Position numbers and translations under genes: made by a program
Notes under the pieces: model-generated
What the model saw: the letters and a program-made list of their open reading frames with translations, nothing else
Databases searched by the model: none
What the model was told of the DNA's origin: nothing
NCBI GenBank assembly: GCA_002306945.1
Contig: DBTH01000291.1
Coordinates: 1,209 to 12,717 of the forward strand
Source: Methylacidiphilaceae bacterium UBA1321
GTDB taxonomy: Bacteria > Verrucomicrobiota > Verrucomicrobiia > Methylacidiphilales > UBA1321
DNA length: 11,509 bases
Direction: 5' to 3'
Shown: positions 1-6,515 of the stretch, in pieces
Numbering within the stretch: position 1 is the first letter of the stretch
Layout of the letters: every line of letters starts with the position of its first letter

Positions 1-1
1 C

Positions 2-1363
2 GTCGGCCACCTGCGCAGCACCATCCTCGGCGACTCCCTCGCCCGCATGTACCGCTTCCTCGGCAACAACGTCATCTCGGACAATCACCTCGGCGACTGG
101 GGCACGCAATTCGGCATCGTCATCCTCGGTTACAAACGCGATGCCAACAAGGAACGCTTTGAGCAGGATCCGATCGGCTACCTCGAAGAAGTCTACGTCC
201 GCACGCAAAACGCCTCCAAGACCGACGATACGATCCGCGAAGCCGCCCGGGCGGAACTCGTCAAGCTCCAGGCAGGCGACCCGGAAAACGTCGCACTCTG
301 GAAAAGCTTCATCGAACAATCGCTCAAGAGCCTCAACCGCACCTACGACCGCCTCAACGTCAAATTCGATCACACCCTCGGCGAAAGTTTCTACAACGAC
401 CGACTGCCTCTCGTGGTAAAGGAACTCGTCGACAAGGGAATCGCCCGCGAAACCGAAGGCGCGATTGCGGTGTTCTCCGACGAAACCCTTCCTCCGAAGG
501 ACGATCCGTTCAAGGTCACCGAAAAAGGCGGCGGTTTCCGCGACAATCCGTTCCTGATCCGCAAATCCGACGGCGCGTTCAACTACGCCACGACCGATCT
601 CGCAACGTTGAAATACCGCAAGGAACATTTCAAGGCCGACCTGGCGATCTACGTCACCGACAGCCGCCAGCAGATGCACTTCGCGCAACTCTTCGCCACG
701 GCGAAACGTTGGGGTCTCGACTTGCGCACCGAACACGTGTGGTTCGGCGCGATTCTCGGCGCGGACAAAAAACCGCTCAAGACCCGCGACGGCGGCACGG
801 TCAAACTCCGCGCCCTGCTCGACGAAGCGCAGGAACGCGCGGAAAAGATCATCGCTGAAAAACGGCCCGAACTCTCCGCCGAGCAACGCTCCGCGCTCGC
901 TCAAGTCGTCGGTATCGGCGCGCTCAAGTACGCCGACCTCGCGCAGAACCGCAATCTCGATTACGTCTTCAACTGGGAGAAATTGCTCGCGTTCGACGGC
1001 AATACCGCCCCCTACCTCATCAACGCCTACGTCCGCATCCGCGCCATCTTCCGCAAGCTCGGTGCCGAAGCCCCCGACGCTACACGCATCGTCCTCAACG
1101 ACGAGGCGGAGATCGCCCTCGCCAAGAAGCTGCTCGATTTCGGCGATTCACTCGCGCTCGCGGCCGAGGAATACCGCCCGCATTATCTCTGCGTGTATCT
1201 GTTTGAACTGGCCGGGTTGTTCCATAAATTCTACGAACATTGCCCGGTGTTAATCGCCGAGGACGAAGTGAAAACGAGCCGCTTGATCCTGTGCTCGCTC
1301 ACCGCTCAAACCCTTAAAAACGGTCTCGCTCTCCTCGGTATCCAAACCGTCGAACAAATGTGA
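2..1363 (+). CDS. argS: Arginyl-tRNA synthetase, 3' part (5' end outside window)
   Basis: Class Ia aminoacyl-tRNA synthetase that charges tRNA-Arg with arginine in the cytoplasm. The frame is open from the window edge, so the gene starts upstream and only the C-terminal ~453 residues are present. The first codons read VGHLRSTILGDS, the ArgS form of the HIGH nucleotide-binding motif, followed by NHLGDWGTQFG, a family hallmark. The KMSKS region is the degenerate ArgS form, KPLKTRDGGTVKL, near codons 745-805 of the window. The C-terminal DALR-type anticodon-binding helices include YLFELAGLFHKFYEHCPV, and the protein ends in EQM, close to the usual ERM ending. Almost every third codon position is C or G, unlike the genes to its right. 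It is a housekeeping gene and probably unrelated in function to the carbohydrate locus. Identification is very secure. Confidence 0.97.
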   Translation, partial: VGHLRSTILGDSLARMYRFLGNNVISDNHLGDWGTQFGIVILGYKRDANKERFEQDPIGYLEEVYVRTQNASKTDDTIREAARAELVKLQAGDPENVALWKSFIEQSLKSLNRTYDRLNVKFDHTLGESFYNDRLPLVVKELVDKGIARETEGAIAVFSDETLPPKDDPFKVTEKGGGFRDNPFLIRKSDGAFNYATTDLATLKYRKEHFKADLAIYVTDSRQQMHFAQLFATAKRWGLDLRTEHVWFGAILGADKKPLKTRDGGTVKLRALLDEAQERAEKIIAEKRPELSAEQRSALAQVVGIGALKYADLAQNRNLDYVFNWEKLLAFDGNTAPYLINAYVRIRAIFRKLGAEAPDATRIVLNDEAEIALAKKLLDFGDSLALAAEEYRPHYLCVYLFELAGLFHKFYEHCPVLIAEDEVKTSRLILCSLTAQTLKNGLALLGIQTVEQM

Positions 1364-1365
1364 CT

Positions 1366-1415
1366 TATGGGGGCTTCGCCCCCATACCCCGACCAAAGGA
1401 AAGCATTTCCTTTGG
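1366..1415 (+). terminator. Two adjacent hairpins after argS
   Basis: Directly after the argS stop lies a perfect 9-bp stem (1366-1374 with 1378-1386, TATGGGGGC/GCCCCCATA, TTC loop). It is followed after six bases by a perfect 10-bp stem (1393-1402 with 1406-1415, CCAAAGGAAA/TTTCCTTTGG, GCA loop). Position and stability fit a transcription end or mRNA 3'-protecting structure. There is no T-run after either stem, so a classical intrinsic terminator is not certain. The order G-rich/C-rich hairpin, CCCCGACCAAAGG, second hairpin resembles a dispersed intergenic motif I remember from several bacterial phyla; that resemblance is from memory only. Confidence 0.6.
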
Positions 1416-1708
1416 AAACCTCAAAAAGGGCGGATGGCTGCTTTCCTTGTGGTAATACGGCCCTTGATTTCCTATGGAGATTTTTGGGAACAAATCATAG
1501 GTGGACTTGAACACATTCAACCCAGCGCGACTGCTGCAATGGCGTTGAAATAACCCAAATCTAACAATGAGATGGATCGTTTTTGGACGAGCGTAAGCGC
1601 TGTCTGCTGCATGGGTTGGGTTGCTTGTCCGGACGAAACCAGCGTGATGCCGGATCCGCTAGAGAACCTCCTGCTGAAAGAGGCTTTTGGCTGAAGGTGG
1701 TATCGCAG
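1416..1708. other. Intergenic stretch without a recognisable gene
   Basis: This stretch lies between the argS hairpins and the stop of the prepilin-like gene, which arrives from the right. Short reading frames here have no start context, motif or family resemblance. The only structure seen is an imperfect inverted repeat at 1471-1501 (CCTAT + GATTT pairing with AAATC + ATAGG, with a 3-nt bulge) and a short bulged stem near 1586-1604. Neither is followed by a T-run on either strand. Confidence 0.5.
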
Positions 1709-2377
1709 TCAGGGAGAAACCGGAACACCTTCGACATGCCAGTCGAAAAAGAGCGCATTGCGCACGTTCCCATAGATGGGTTTCGATGGCGTTGTGCTAA
1801 GCCAGGAGGCTGTACTGGCGTCCGAGAGCTGTTGATCGACATCGATCAAGGCGTAGGTTGCTGCTGCGTTCGTGATATAGGTCATTTTGTGAGGTAGCGG
1901 AGTAGAACTGTTTGGACGTCCCCAGGGTGTAACCGTAGTGTCGATCGGATTAAATGCGTTTAAGATGTGGCATGAGACGCTCGACCAGTTGTTTCCCTGA
2001 TTTTTCTGCACTATTTTTTTCCAGAGTGGCGTGAAAAAGAGATAATTCGTAGCTGGGTAATGCGTAATGGTTAGTCCAAAGTAAGGCTCCAGAAAACAGG
2101 CGAGTGTGGCGGGATTCTGATTGGTGCTATACGATAGATAAACCGTAGTATACATCGGGCCGGGTAACGTCTGGTCATGCTCGTTGACGTAATTTGCCAG
2201 CGCCAACCCGATTTGTCTCAGGTTGGAGGCATCGCGCATACGGTCGATCATCACGGTTGTCTTTTGAATGGCTGGCAAAAGCAAAGCGACGAGAATTGCC
2301 AGTATCGAAACGACAACCAGTGACTCCACCAGAGAGAAACTGAAACGGGATGGATTGCGAAATAATGAAATTTTCAT
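1709..2377 (-). CDS. Prepilin-like secreted/anchored protein with N-terminal methylation motif
   Basis: A 222-residue protein with a type IV prepilin/type II secretion pseudopilin N-terminus: a short basic leader, then FSLVESLVVVSILAIL as a hydrophobic helix (about residues 14-36), with Glu at +5 (E18). The body has the large-pseudopilin pattern common in Verrucomicrobia and Planctomycetes: NLRQIGLALANYVNEH after the helix, and a C-terminal FFDWHVEG where the family usually has FxDGHV. The residue before the predicted cleavage is Ser13 instead of the usual Gly. The start is the only ATG ahead of the leader; no Shine-Dalgarno is visible, and an inverted repeat ends 8 nt before it. Its partner could be a T2SS or pilus machinery elsewhere in the genome, or such proteins may act as extracellular carbohydrate-locus components; the exact role is unknown. 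It follows the PEP-CTERM gene on the same strand after ~190 bases, so it could be its own unit. Confidence 0.82.
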   Translation of the reverse strand: MKISLFRNPSRFSFSLVESLVVVSILAILVALLLPAIQKTTVMIDRMRDASNLRQIGLALANYVNEHDQTLPGPMYTTVYLSYSTNQNPATLACFLEPYFGLTITHYPATNYLFFTPLWKKIVQKNQGNNWSSVSCHILNAFNPIDTTVTPWGRPNSSTPLPHKMTYITNAAATYALIDVDQQLSDASTASWLSTTPSKPIYGNVRNALFFDWHVEGVPVSP

Positions 2378-2385
2378 GGGTTTGC

Positions 2386-2408
2386 AATCAGACAGGTGCA
2401 GTCTGATT
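2386..2408. promoter_or_regulatory. Inverted repeat in front of the prepilin-like gene
   Basis: AATCAGAC (2386-2393) and GTCTGATT (2401-2408) form a perfect 8-bp inverted repeat around AGGTGCA. It ends 8 nt before the ATG at 2377. It could be an operator or an mRNA hairpin at the translation start. It does not match the 20-bp site found before the other genes of the locus. Confidence 0.4.
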
Positions 2409-2571
2409 TTGTCTCGAATCCTCCCGCCATTTTCTCGTGCCCGGATGAGTTGAAAGGGCTGGTCATCTTCAGGTCTAAATGAGATTCTGCGAGTGTGCCA
2501 TTAAAGGGATGATCTATGTCGAGCCGATGAAAATATATATATCATTTATAACGGCAGAATTTAGTAAAAAA
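2409..2571. other. Gap before the prepilin-like gene, with an AT-rich stretch
   Basis: Spacer between the PEP-CTERM stop and the prepilin-like gene. It contains an alternating A/T run at about 2527-2550 (ATGA, then TATATATAT, then TCAT). This may be promoter DNA for the minus-strand prepilin-like gene, but no convincing -35/-10 pair was identified. No terminator with a T-run follows the PEP-CTERM gene. Confidence 0.3.
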
Positions 2572-4284
2572 TTAGCTTCGACATTGATTGCGTTTACGAT
2601 TTAGCCAAACGCAGCCCAATAGGCCCATGATCGATCCCAGTACCAATCGGATCGATGAAGGCTCGGGTACGGCAATGACAAGGACGATGTTGTTGTTCTC
2701 CAACTCAAGACTTACAATGTCGCCTGCTGCAGTGTAATCGGAAAGACCCGACCCGATCGTCAAACCACTCGTAATCGTAACGCCATCCGCAGCAAAGCCG
2801 AGACCCTGATAGGTGTTGGCTGCATCTGAAGTGATCAGAGTGTAAGTACCCAGCGAGAGAAGACCGCTGGTCAGGTCGCTAAAATTAATCGTATTGCCAT
2901 CGAATGAAACGCGTCCTGCGGCGCTGTTGGTCAGCGCGAGTTTGCTGCTGGTGAGGCCACTTCCCAGACTGAAGGCGAGCGAGGCGCTTGTGTCAGTAAA
3001 GCTGAGGTAAGCCGTGTTGGCTGCCAAAGTCGACCCAGACATATTCAAGGTCAGTGTCGAGAGGGCATTGCCGGTCGCTGCCGATCCGGGAGCCAGCACG
3101 CCAAAGGAGCCGATTGTAATGGTGCTTGCCGTCGCGCCACTGGTGATCGAGCCATTACCACCGAGTGTTGCGGTTGAGCTGGATGAGGAGCCTCTGACAT
3201 TGATGGAATTCGTACTCGTGGCTCCTGCTGCGTTCACTAACAAGGTTCCAGCGGATACACTGGTTGTCGCCGTGTAGGTGTTCGCATGGGCGAGAATTAA
3301 TGTCCCCGCGCCGGTCTTCAGCAAAGTCGTTCCATTGCCGCTGTTGGTGCCGCTGATCTGGCCGGTGATCGCCATCGTGTTATTGGCAGCGACGTCGAAC
3401 TGGTCGGTTGAGGAATTCCCGGTTACTGTATTTATGGTTATGGCTCCCGAGACAGTCGTGGTGGCGGTTCCTGACACGTTGGATCCCAATATATAAGTTC
3501 CCGCACCTTTGCCTGTAGTGGTGGCGTTCATGACGATTCCGGCTGTTTCGTTCAGACCATTGCTATTGAGGTACACCGTGCCATAGAGTGCGCTCGTGCC
3601 GCCGATGACAACCTGCTTGCCTGTAAAATTTGTCTGGAGATAGATAGCCGCGCCTGACGCACTACCTGCCTGCCGCAAGATGGAGCCGCTTACATTCTGA
3701 GTAGTCGGATTATAATAGAGAATTCCGGAAGACGGATTCCATAGGAAGGTAAGGCCGGAAGAAACAGTCAGCGATCCGAGTATGGACATGTTTCCGATCG
3801 AAGTGGTGGCCATCGTGGTGCTATCACTTGAGATGGTCAGTTGGGACGATGTTCCGAAGACGAGATTTCCCTGCAAATTGAACGAGGTATTTACCGACGA
3901 ATTGACAGAATTGGTGATAATCACCGAGCCGTTGATTGTTTCCGTGACGCCGGTGGAGCCTTGATATATCGCGTTCTGCGTGCTGCTGCTGGCGATCTCG
4001 ATGGTGAGAGTCTGACCGCTACCCGTAGTGATCGTGTAAGCTGGCGCGGAGGCTGCAAAGTAGAGGTATTTGATTGTATCGCTGGCACTGACGTTTACCG
4101 TCGTTTGCAATCCGGTCTGGGATGAAAATGTAGCCGTGCTCGAAGCTCCTGGAACGCCGCCGCTCCAGTTTGCTGCCGTATCCCAGTCACTGGAGGAATT
4201 GCTGGTCCATACCTGAGCATCGGCAATGCTCAAGGACGCCAATACGCTCAATAAGGCCGCTGGTAGTGCTAATGCTATTTTCAT
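2572..4284 (-). CDS. Secreted beta-strand-repeat protein with PEP-CTERM sorting signal
   Basis: A predicted cell-surface protein of 570 residues. It begins with a signal peptide (MKIALALPAALLSVLAS..., cleavage near ADAQ, about residue 24). A WTSNSSSDWDTAANWSGGVPG segment follows, typical of autotransporter-associated beta-strand proteins, then a long Ser/Thr/Asn/Gly-rich beta-helix-like body. One clear repeat of the PATR type (LLKTGAGTLILAHANTYT...AGTLLVN) lies around residues 315-350. The C-terminus is a PEP-CTERM signal: VPEPSS at ~538, a hydrophobic helix, then NRKRNQ. No beta-barrel translocator follows, so it is not a true autotransporter; an exosortase encoded elsewhere is expected to process it. 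The start at 4284 is preferred over an in-frame ATG at 4362 because the signal peptide begins there and the longer form would overlap the regulatory site. That site implies control by the neighbouring LacI. Function beyond surface display is inferred; ligand binding is possible. Confidence 0.88.
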   Translation of the reverse strand: MKIALALPAALLSVLASLSIADAQVWTSNSSSDWDTAANWSGGVPGASSTATFSSQTGLQTTVNVSASDTIKYLYFAASAPAYTITTGSGQTLTIEIASSSTQNAIYQGSTGVTETINGSVIITNSVNSSVNTSFNLQGNLVFGTSSQLTISSDSTTMATTSIGNMSILGSLTVSSGLTFLWNPSSGILYYNPTTQNVSGSILRQAGSASGAAIYLQTNFTGKQVVIGGTSALYGTVYLNSNGLNETAGIVMNATTTGKGAGTYILGSNVSGTATTTVSGAITINTVTGNSSTDQFDVAANNTMAITGQISGTNSGNGTTLLKTGAGTLILAHANTYTATTSVSAGTLLVNAAGATSTNSINVRGSSSSSTATLGGNGSITSGATASTITIGSFGVLAPGSAATGNALSTLTLNMSGSTLAANTAYLSFTDTSASLAFSLGSGLTSSKLALTNSAAGRVSFDGNTINFSDLTSGLLSLGTYTLITSDAANTYQGLGFAADGVTITSGLTIGSGLSDYTAAGDIVSLELENNNIVLVIAVPEPSSIRLVLGSIMGLLGCVWLNRKRNQCRS

Positions 4285-4292
4285 TGCCTTGC

Positions 4293-4298
4293 ATAATA
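4293..4298 (-). promoter_or_regulatory. Candidate -10 box of the PEP-CTERM gene
   Basis: On the minus strand TATTAT lies exactly 8 nt before the ATG at 4284. The same TATTAT-N8-ATG arrangement occurs before the gene at 5708. If it is a -10 box, transcription would begin at or within a few bases of the start codon. A weak AAGG in the 8-nt gap could instead serve as a ribosome binding site. Confidence 0.4.
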
Positions 4299-4328
4299 AT
4301 TCAGGCCTTTGCTCTATAAAGGTTATCG

Positions 4329-4348
4329 TTACGCTATTTGTTGCGTAA
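4329..4348 (-). promoter_or_regulatory. Predicted operator A (before the PEP-CTERM gene)
   Basis: On the minus strand the site reads TTACGCAACAAATAGCGTAA, with perfect 6-bp inverted ends TTACGC/GCGTAA. It is 18/20 identical to the site before the lyase and 16/20 to the site next to lacI. Its gene-proximal end is 44 nt from the ATG at 4284. The likely binder is the LacI protein encoded at 4536-5609, which is an inference from proximity and co-occurrence. Confidence 0.7.
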
Positions 4349-4429
4349 AAACACAAGTGCAAAACCTGCTCTTAATGGATTGCGATAAAAAGACTTCTGT
4401 ATTGTTCGCGTAGTCAAAGTCCTTGGCAA

Positions 4430-4471
4430 GTTGGCTGCAAAATCATTGCACGTATGGATTTTGCAGCCAAC
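4430..4471. repeat. Perfect 15-bp inverted repeat between lacI and the PEP-CTERM gene
   Basis: GTTGGCTGCAAAATC (4430-4444) and GATTTTGCAGCCAAC (4457-4471) are exact reverse complements separated by 12 bases. The structure lies 65 bases past the lacI stop, so it may end or stabilise the lacI transcript. No T-run follows on the minus strand. A further copy of GTTGGCTGC at 4513-4521 could pair with the 4457-4471 arm instead, giving two mutually exclusive folds. The rest of the 4363-4535 gap shows no gene. Confidence 0.65.
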
Positions 4472-4535
4472 GGTTAGACCGGATATTTCCCATTTCCAGA
4501 TGAGCGGACCGGGTTGGCTGCCGTGCGGCGCAAAC

Positions 4536-5609
4536 TCACATGACTTTTTTCAGAAACCGATTACTTCCGCTTCCGGGGCATGGTCGTAATGTGTTTCCCT
4601 CGCGCCATGTGCCTTCGATCAATACGCGCTGCGCAACCGCAGGCATGCCTCGTTCGCTGCGATGAAACATGCCGATCAACAGATCAACCGCCGTCGCTCC
4701 CGTTAATTTGGGATTTTCGTCCAATCCCGCAAACTTGACGGAAGGTATCTCGGGGTCGTCCTGTAAAGTATAACAGGCAAATCCAACATCATCCGGTACC
4801 CGGTAATTTGATTTTTGCAGGCGATGGAACGTCAGAGGGTGGGAGATGATGGCGTCTGGTTTGTATCGCAAAAACCAATCATCAAAGGGCTTCTTGAAGT
4901 GACCGGAATCATCCATGATGGGTATCTGATCTGCCGCTCTCCAGAATTGTTGCTGGGAAAGAAAACCGGCCGACCACCCTCTGTTGACCCTCTCGTCATC
5001 GGTGCGTGCGATTACCAGGCCAATGCGGCGATAGCCATGACGGCGGACCTCGCGGACTGTGGAAACCATGGAGTTGTAGTGGTCGTTTGTAATCGTATGC
5101 AATCTTGGCCAGGCTGTACTATACCCCATCGCGACCGCGCAGAATTTCGACCAGTCCAGCCGCACTCTCAACCTCGATTTGGGCTGTGGGGCGACGATGA
5201 TTCCGGCGACATTGCGTGCTGCCAATATCCGTGTGGCTCGCGACCAGGTCAGTCGCGGCTCCCTTAGCCAGAATTCCTCAAGTTTGAATCCAAATTCCGC
5301 AGCCCTTTCCAAGGCTCCCTGATAATATAAATCGTAGGTTTTGGAACTATTCCATCCATTCCGTGTAAAACCGTTAGTGGCCCAAATGATAGTGGCCTGA
5401 TAGCGTGTCGCACGAACGCGGGATCGATAGACGGCCAGGGCGGCCACCATCGGGTCGGGAGCATAACCCAATTTTTTAGCAATAGCCTTGATCTTCCTTT
5501 TGGTTTCCTCAGGAATACTGGGATCGTCTCTCAAGGCGCGGGAGACTGTAGTGACATGGCACTCTGCGGACTTGGCAATATCCCGTAACGTAAGGCGGCG
5601 GACGAACAT
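4536..5609 (-). CDS. LacI-family transcriptional regulator
   Basis: A 357-residue DNA-binding sugar-sensing repressor. An N-terminal LacI helix-turn-helix (LTLRDIAKSAECHVTTVSRAL, about residues 6-26) is followed by IPEETKRKIKAIAKKLGYAPDP and a hinge-helix region with the MVAALAVYR variant in place of the classic Arg-Leu hinge. A periplasmic-binding-protein-like effector domain follows (GALERAAEFGFKLEEF, VAGIIVAPQP, HGYRRIGLVIA, PDAIISHP, VPDDVGFA, AGLDENP, AVDLLIGM). Length and order fit the family. It is divergent from the CBM-like gene; the 98-bp gap holds one copy of the shared 20-bp site, 30 nt before its own ATG, so autoregulation is likely. It presumably controls the surface protein and lyase genes carrying the same site. 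The effector is unknown, probably an oligosaccharide or sugar released by the lyase. Confidence 0.93.
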   Translation of the reverse strand: MFVRRLTLRDIAKSAECHVTTVSRALRDDPSIPEETKRKIKAIAKKLGYAPDPMVAALAVYRSRVRATRYQATIIWATNGFTRNGWNSSKTYDLYYQGALERAAEFGFKLEEFWLREPRLTWSRATRILAARNVAGIIVAPQPKSRLRVRLDWSKFCAVAMGYSTAWPRLHTITNDHYNSMVSTVREVRRHGYRRIGLVIARTDDERVNRGWSAGFLSQQQFWRAADQIPIMDDSGHFKKPFDDWFLRYKPDAIISHPLTFHRLQKSNYRVPDDVGFACYTLQDDPEIPSVKFAGLDENPKLTGATAVDLLIGMFHRSERGMPAVAQRVLIEGTWREGNTLRPCPGSGSNRFLKKVM

Positions 5610-5639
5610 GGCGAGAGACTTTCTGTAAAGACTAAATCC

Positions 5640-5659
5640 AAGCGCAACAATTAGCGTAA
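5640..5659 (+). promoter_or_regulatory. Predicted operator B (lacI / CBM-like divergent gap)
   Basis: Reads AAGCGCAACAATTAGCGTAA and keeps all 15 positions that are invariant among the three copies in the window. It lies 48 nt before the ATG at 5708 and 30 nt before the lacI ATG at 5609, so one bound protein could affect both divergent promoters. Its outer left two bases differ from the other copies, making it the least symmetric. Confidence 0.68.
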
Positions 5660-5693
5660 ACCAGGGCTTCAGTCCACTCCATTCCGCTCTTAA

Positions 5694-5699
5694 TATTAT
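5694..5699 (+). promoter_or_regulatory. Candidate -10 box of the CBM-like gene
   Basis: TATTAT ends 8 nt before the ATG at 5708, and an overlapping TAATAT (5691-5696) lies 17 nt after a weak -35-like TTCAGT (5668-5673). No Shine-Dalgarno exists between the box and the ATG. The mRNA may therefore be leaderless or almost so. Confidence 0.45.
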
Positions 5700-5707
5700 T
5701 ACACTTT

Positions 5708-6418
5708 ATGAAACTCCCTAAAGCTACCCTTGCAGCACCCATCGCAGCGTCCTTACTCGTTTTCGGACTCACTTCAATGGCAATGCTTGCCGAAAATCTG
5801 ATTCCTAATCCCGACTTTGAGAAGGGGCGCGAAAAGTGGGGTTTATGGGTTGCTCCCGATTCGCAAAAAATGAATTGTCAATTTCTGCTGGCTAACAATG
5901 CCGCTTATTCGGGACGAAATTGTGTCCAGCTTGTTTCGGACGATTTTGCCCGATTCTCAATCGCTGCGAATTTGTCGAATGGGAATGATAATGTGATTCC
6001 TGTAGAACCCGGAGATCGCTATCGGGTTTCCGCGTGGGTTCGGGGAGATACCGCGCTGAAAGTGCAGTCAGGAGCACCTGGATTTCTGATTCGGTGTGAA
6101 TTTTTCAGCCATCATAAGGGTGTTCGTGGAGGACTGGCCGCCTATATTGGATTGCATAACAAGGTGAGCATTCAGTTTCCCGCCCAAGGGTTGCAAGCAT
6201 TGGCCCTGCCCGGTGATTTCCCAACGGAGTGGACGAAAGTGGAGGGAGTTTTTGAAGTTCCGGATACGGTCAAAGAATTGGACGGAATGACGCCTCCATC
6301 CTTGTTCTCGTGGTATTCGAAAGGCTCGATTTTTGTCGACGATATAGTGTTTGAAAAAGTGGATCAGACTGTGCCGTTAAGCCCGTTAGTTAACGAAGCA
6401 TCCGCCAAGAACCCATAG
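5708..6418 (+). CDS. Secreted carbohydrate-binding-like (jelly-roll) protein
   Basis: A 236-residue protein with a signal peptide (MKLPKATLAAPIAASLLVFGL..., likely cleaved near MAMLA/EN, about residue 29). The mature part opens with NLIPNPDFEKGREKWGLW, the typical start of a galactose-binding-like jelly-roll domain of the CBM4/9 kind. A YSGRNCVQL strand, VEPGDRYRVSAWVRG and a closing GSIFVDDIVFEKV strand also fit this fold. It has a single domain, no catalytic module and no membrane anchor. The name rests on motif pattern only, and the bound ligand cannot be told. It lies between lacI and the lyase and has its own copy of the shared operator, so a role in substrate capture alongside the lyase is a reasonable inference. 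The ATG fits the signal peptide, although no ribosome binding site is visible. Confidence 0.75.
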   Translation: MKLPKATLAAPIAASLLVFGLTSMAMLAENLIPNPDFEKGREKWGLWVAPDSQKMNCQFLLANNAAYSGRNCVQLVSDDFARFSIAANLSNGNDNVIPVEPGDRYRVSAWVRGDTALKVQSGAPGFLIRCEFFSHHKGVRGGLAAYIGLHNKVSIQFPAQGLQALALPGDFPTEWTKVEGVFEVPDTVKELDGMTPPSLFSWYSKGSIFVDDIVFEKVDQTVPLSPLVNEASAKNP

Positions 6419-6453
6419 ATGATTTTCCGGGAGAGATTGTAATTTCAATTTTC

Positions 6454-6473
6454 TTGCGCAACAAATTGCGTAA
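6454..6473 (+). promoter_or_regulatory. Predicted operator C (before the lyase gene)
   Basis: Reads TTGCGCAACAAATTGCGTAA, 18/20 identical to operator A and 16/20 to operator B. It contains the perfect 8-bp palindrome TTGCGCAA, with the central CpG typical of LacI-family operators, and a second element TTGCGTAA 12 bp further on. Its end lies 42 nt before the GTG at 6516. The site gives the lyase its own regulated promoter, separate from the preceding gene. Confidence 0.72.
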
Positions 6474-6492
6474 TAGCATACTTCTTTTGCTC

Positions 6493-6507
6493 ATTGCGTA
6501 GCATAAA
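6493..6507 (+). promoter_or_regulatory. Extra operator-like half site and possible -10 before the lyase
   Basis: ATTGCGTA at 6493-6500 repeats 6465-6472 exactly, 28 bp downstream, and both are followed by GCATA (6476-6480 and 6501-6505). The repeat overlaps CATAAA (6502-6507), which sits 8 nt before the GTG start, the same distance as the TATTAT boxes before the two other operator-bearing genes. Binding here would block the promoter directly. Confidence 0.4.
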
Positions 6508-6515
6508 GTAACGAT

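Noticed and set aside
1583..1897. Open plus-strand frame overlapping the 3' end of the prepilin-like gene
   Set aside because: Mostly antisense to the supported minus-strand gene, and its translation (Arg/Gly/Cys-rich) resembles no protein family.
2062..2067. GCGTAA inside the prepilin-like coding region
   Set aside because: A lone 6-mer without the CGCAACAA part, expected by chance.
3014..4125. Several open plus-strand frames opposite the PEP-CTERM gene (3014-3277, 3278-3496, 3782-3964, 3841-4125)
   Set aside because: They are antisense to a Ser/Thr-rich repetitive coding region, which leaves long open complementary frames. None has a start context or family motif, while the minus-strand protein has a signal peptide, PATR repeat and PEP-CTERM end.
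2572..4284. Calling the surface protein a true type V autotransporter
   Set aside because: It has the associated beta-strand repeat but ends in a PEP-CTERM signal, with no C-terminal beta-barrel domain.
4285..4362. Longer start for the PEP-CTERM protein at 4362
   Set aside because: The extra 26 residues would bury the signal peptide and the predicted operator would fall inside coding sequence.
4815..5267. 150-codon open frame on the plus strand
   Set aside because: It lies fully inside lacI on the opposite strand and its translation shows no motif.
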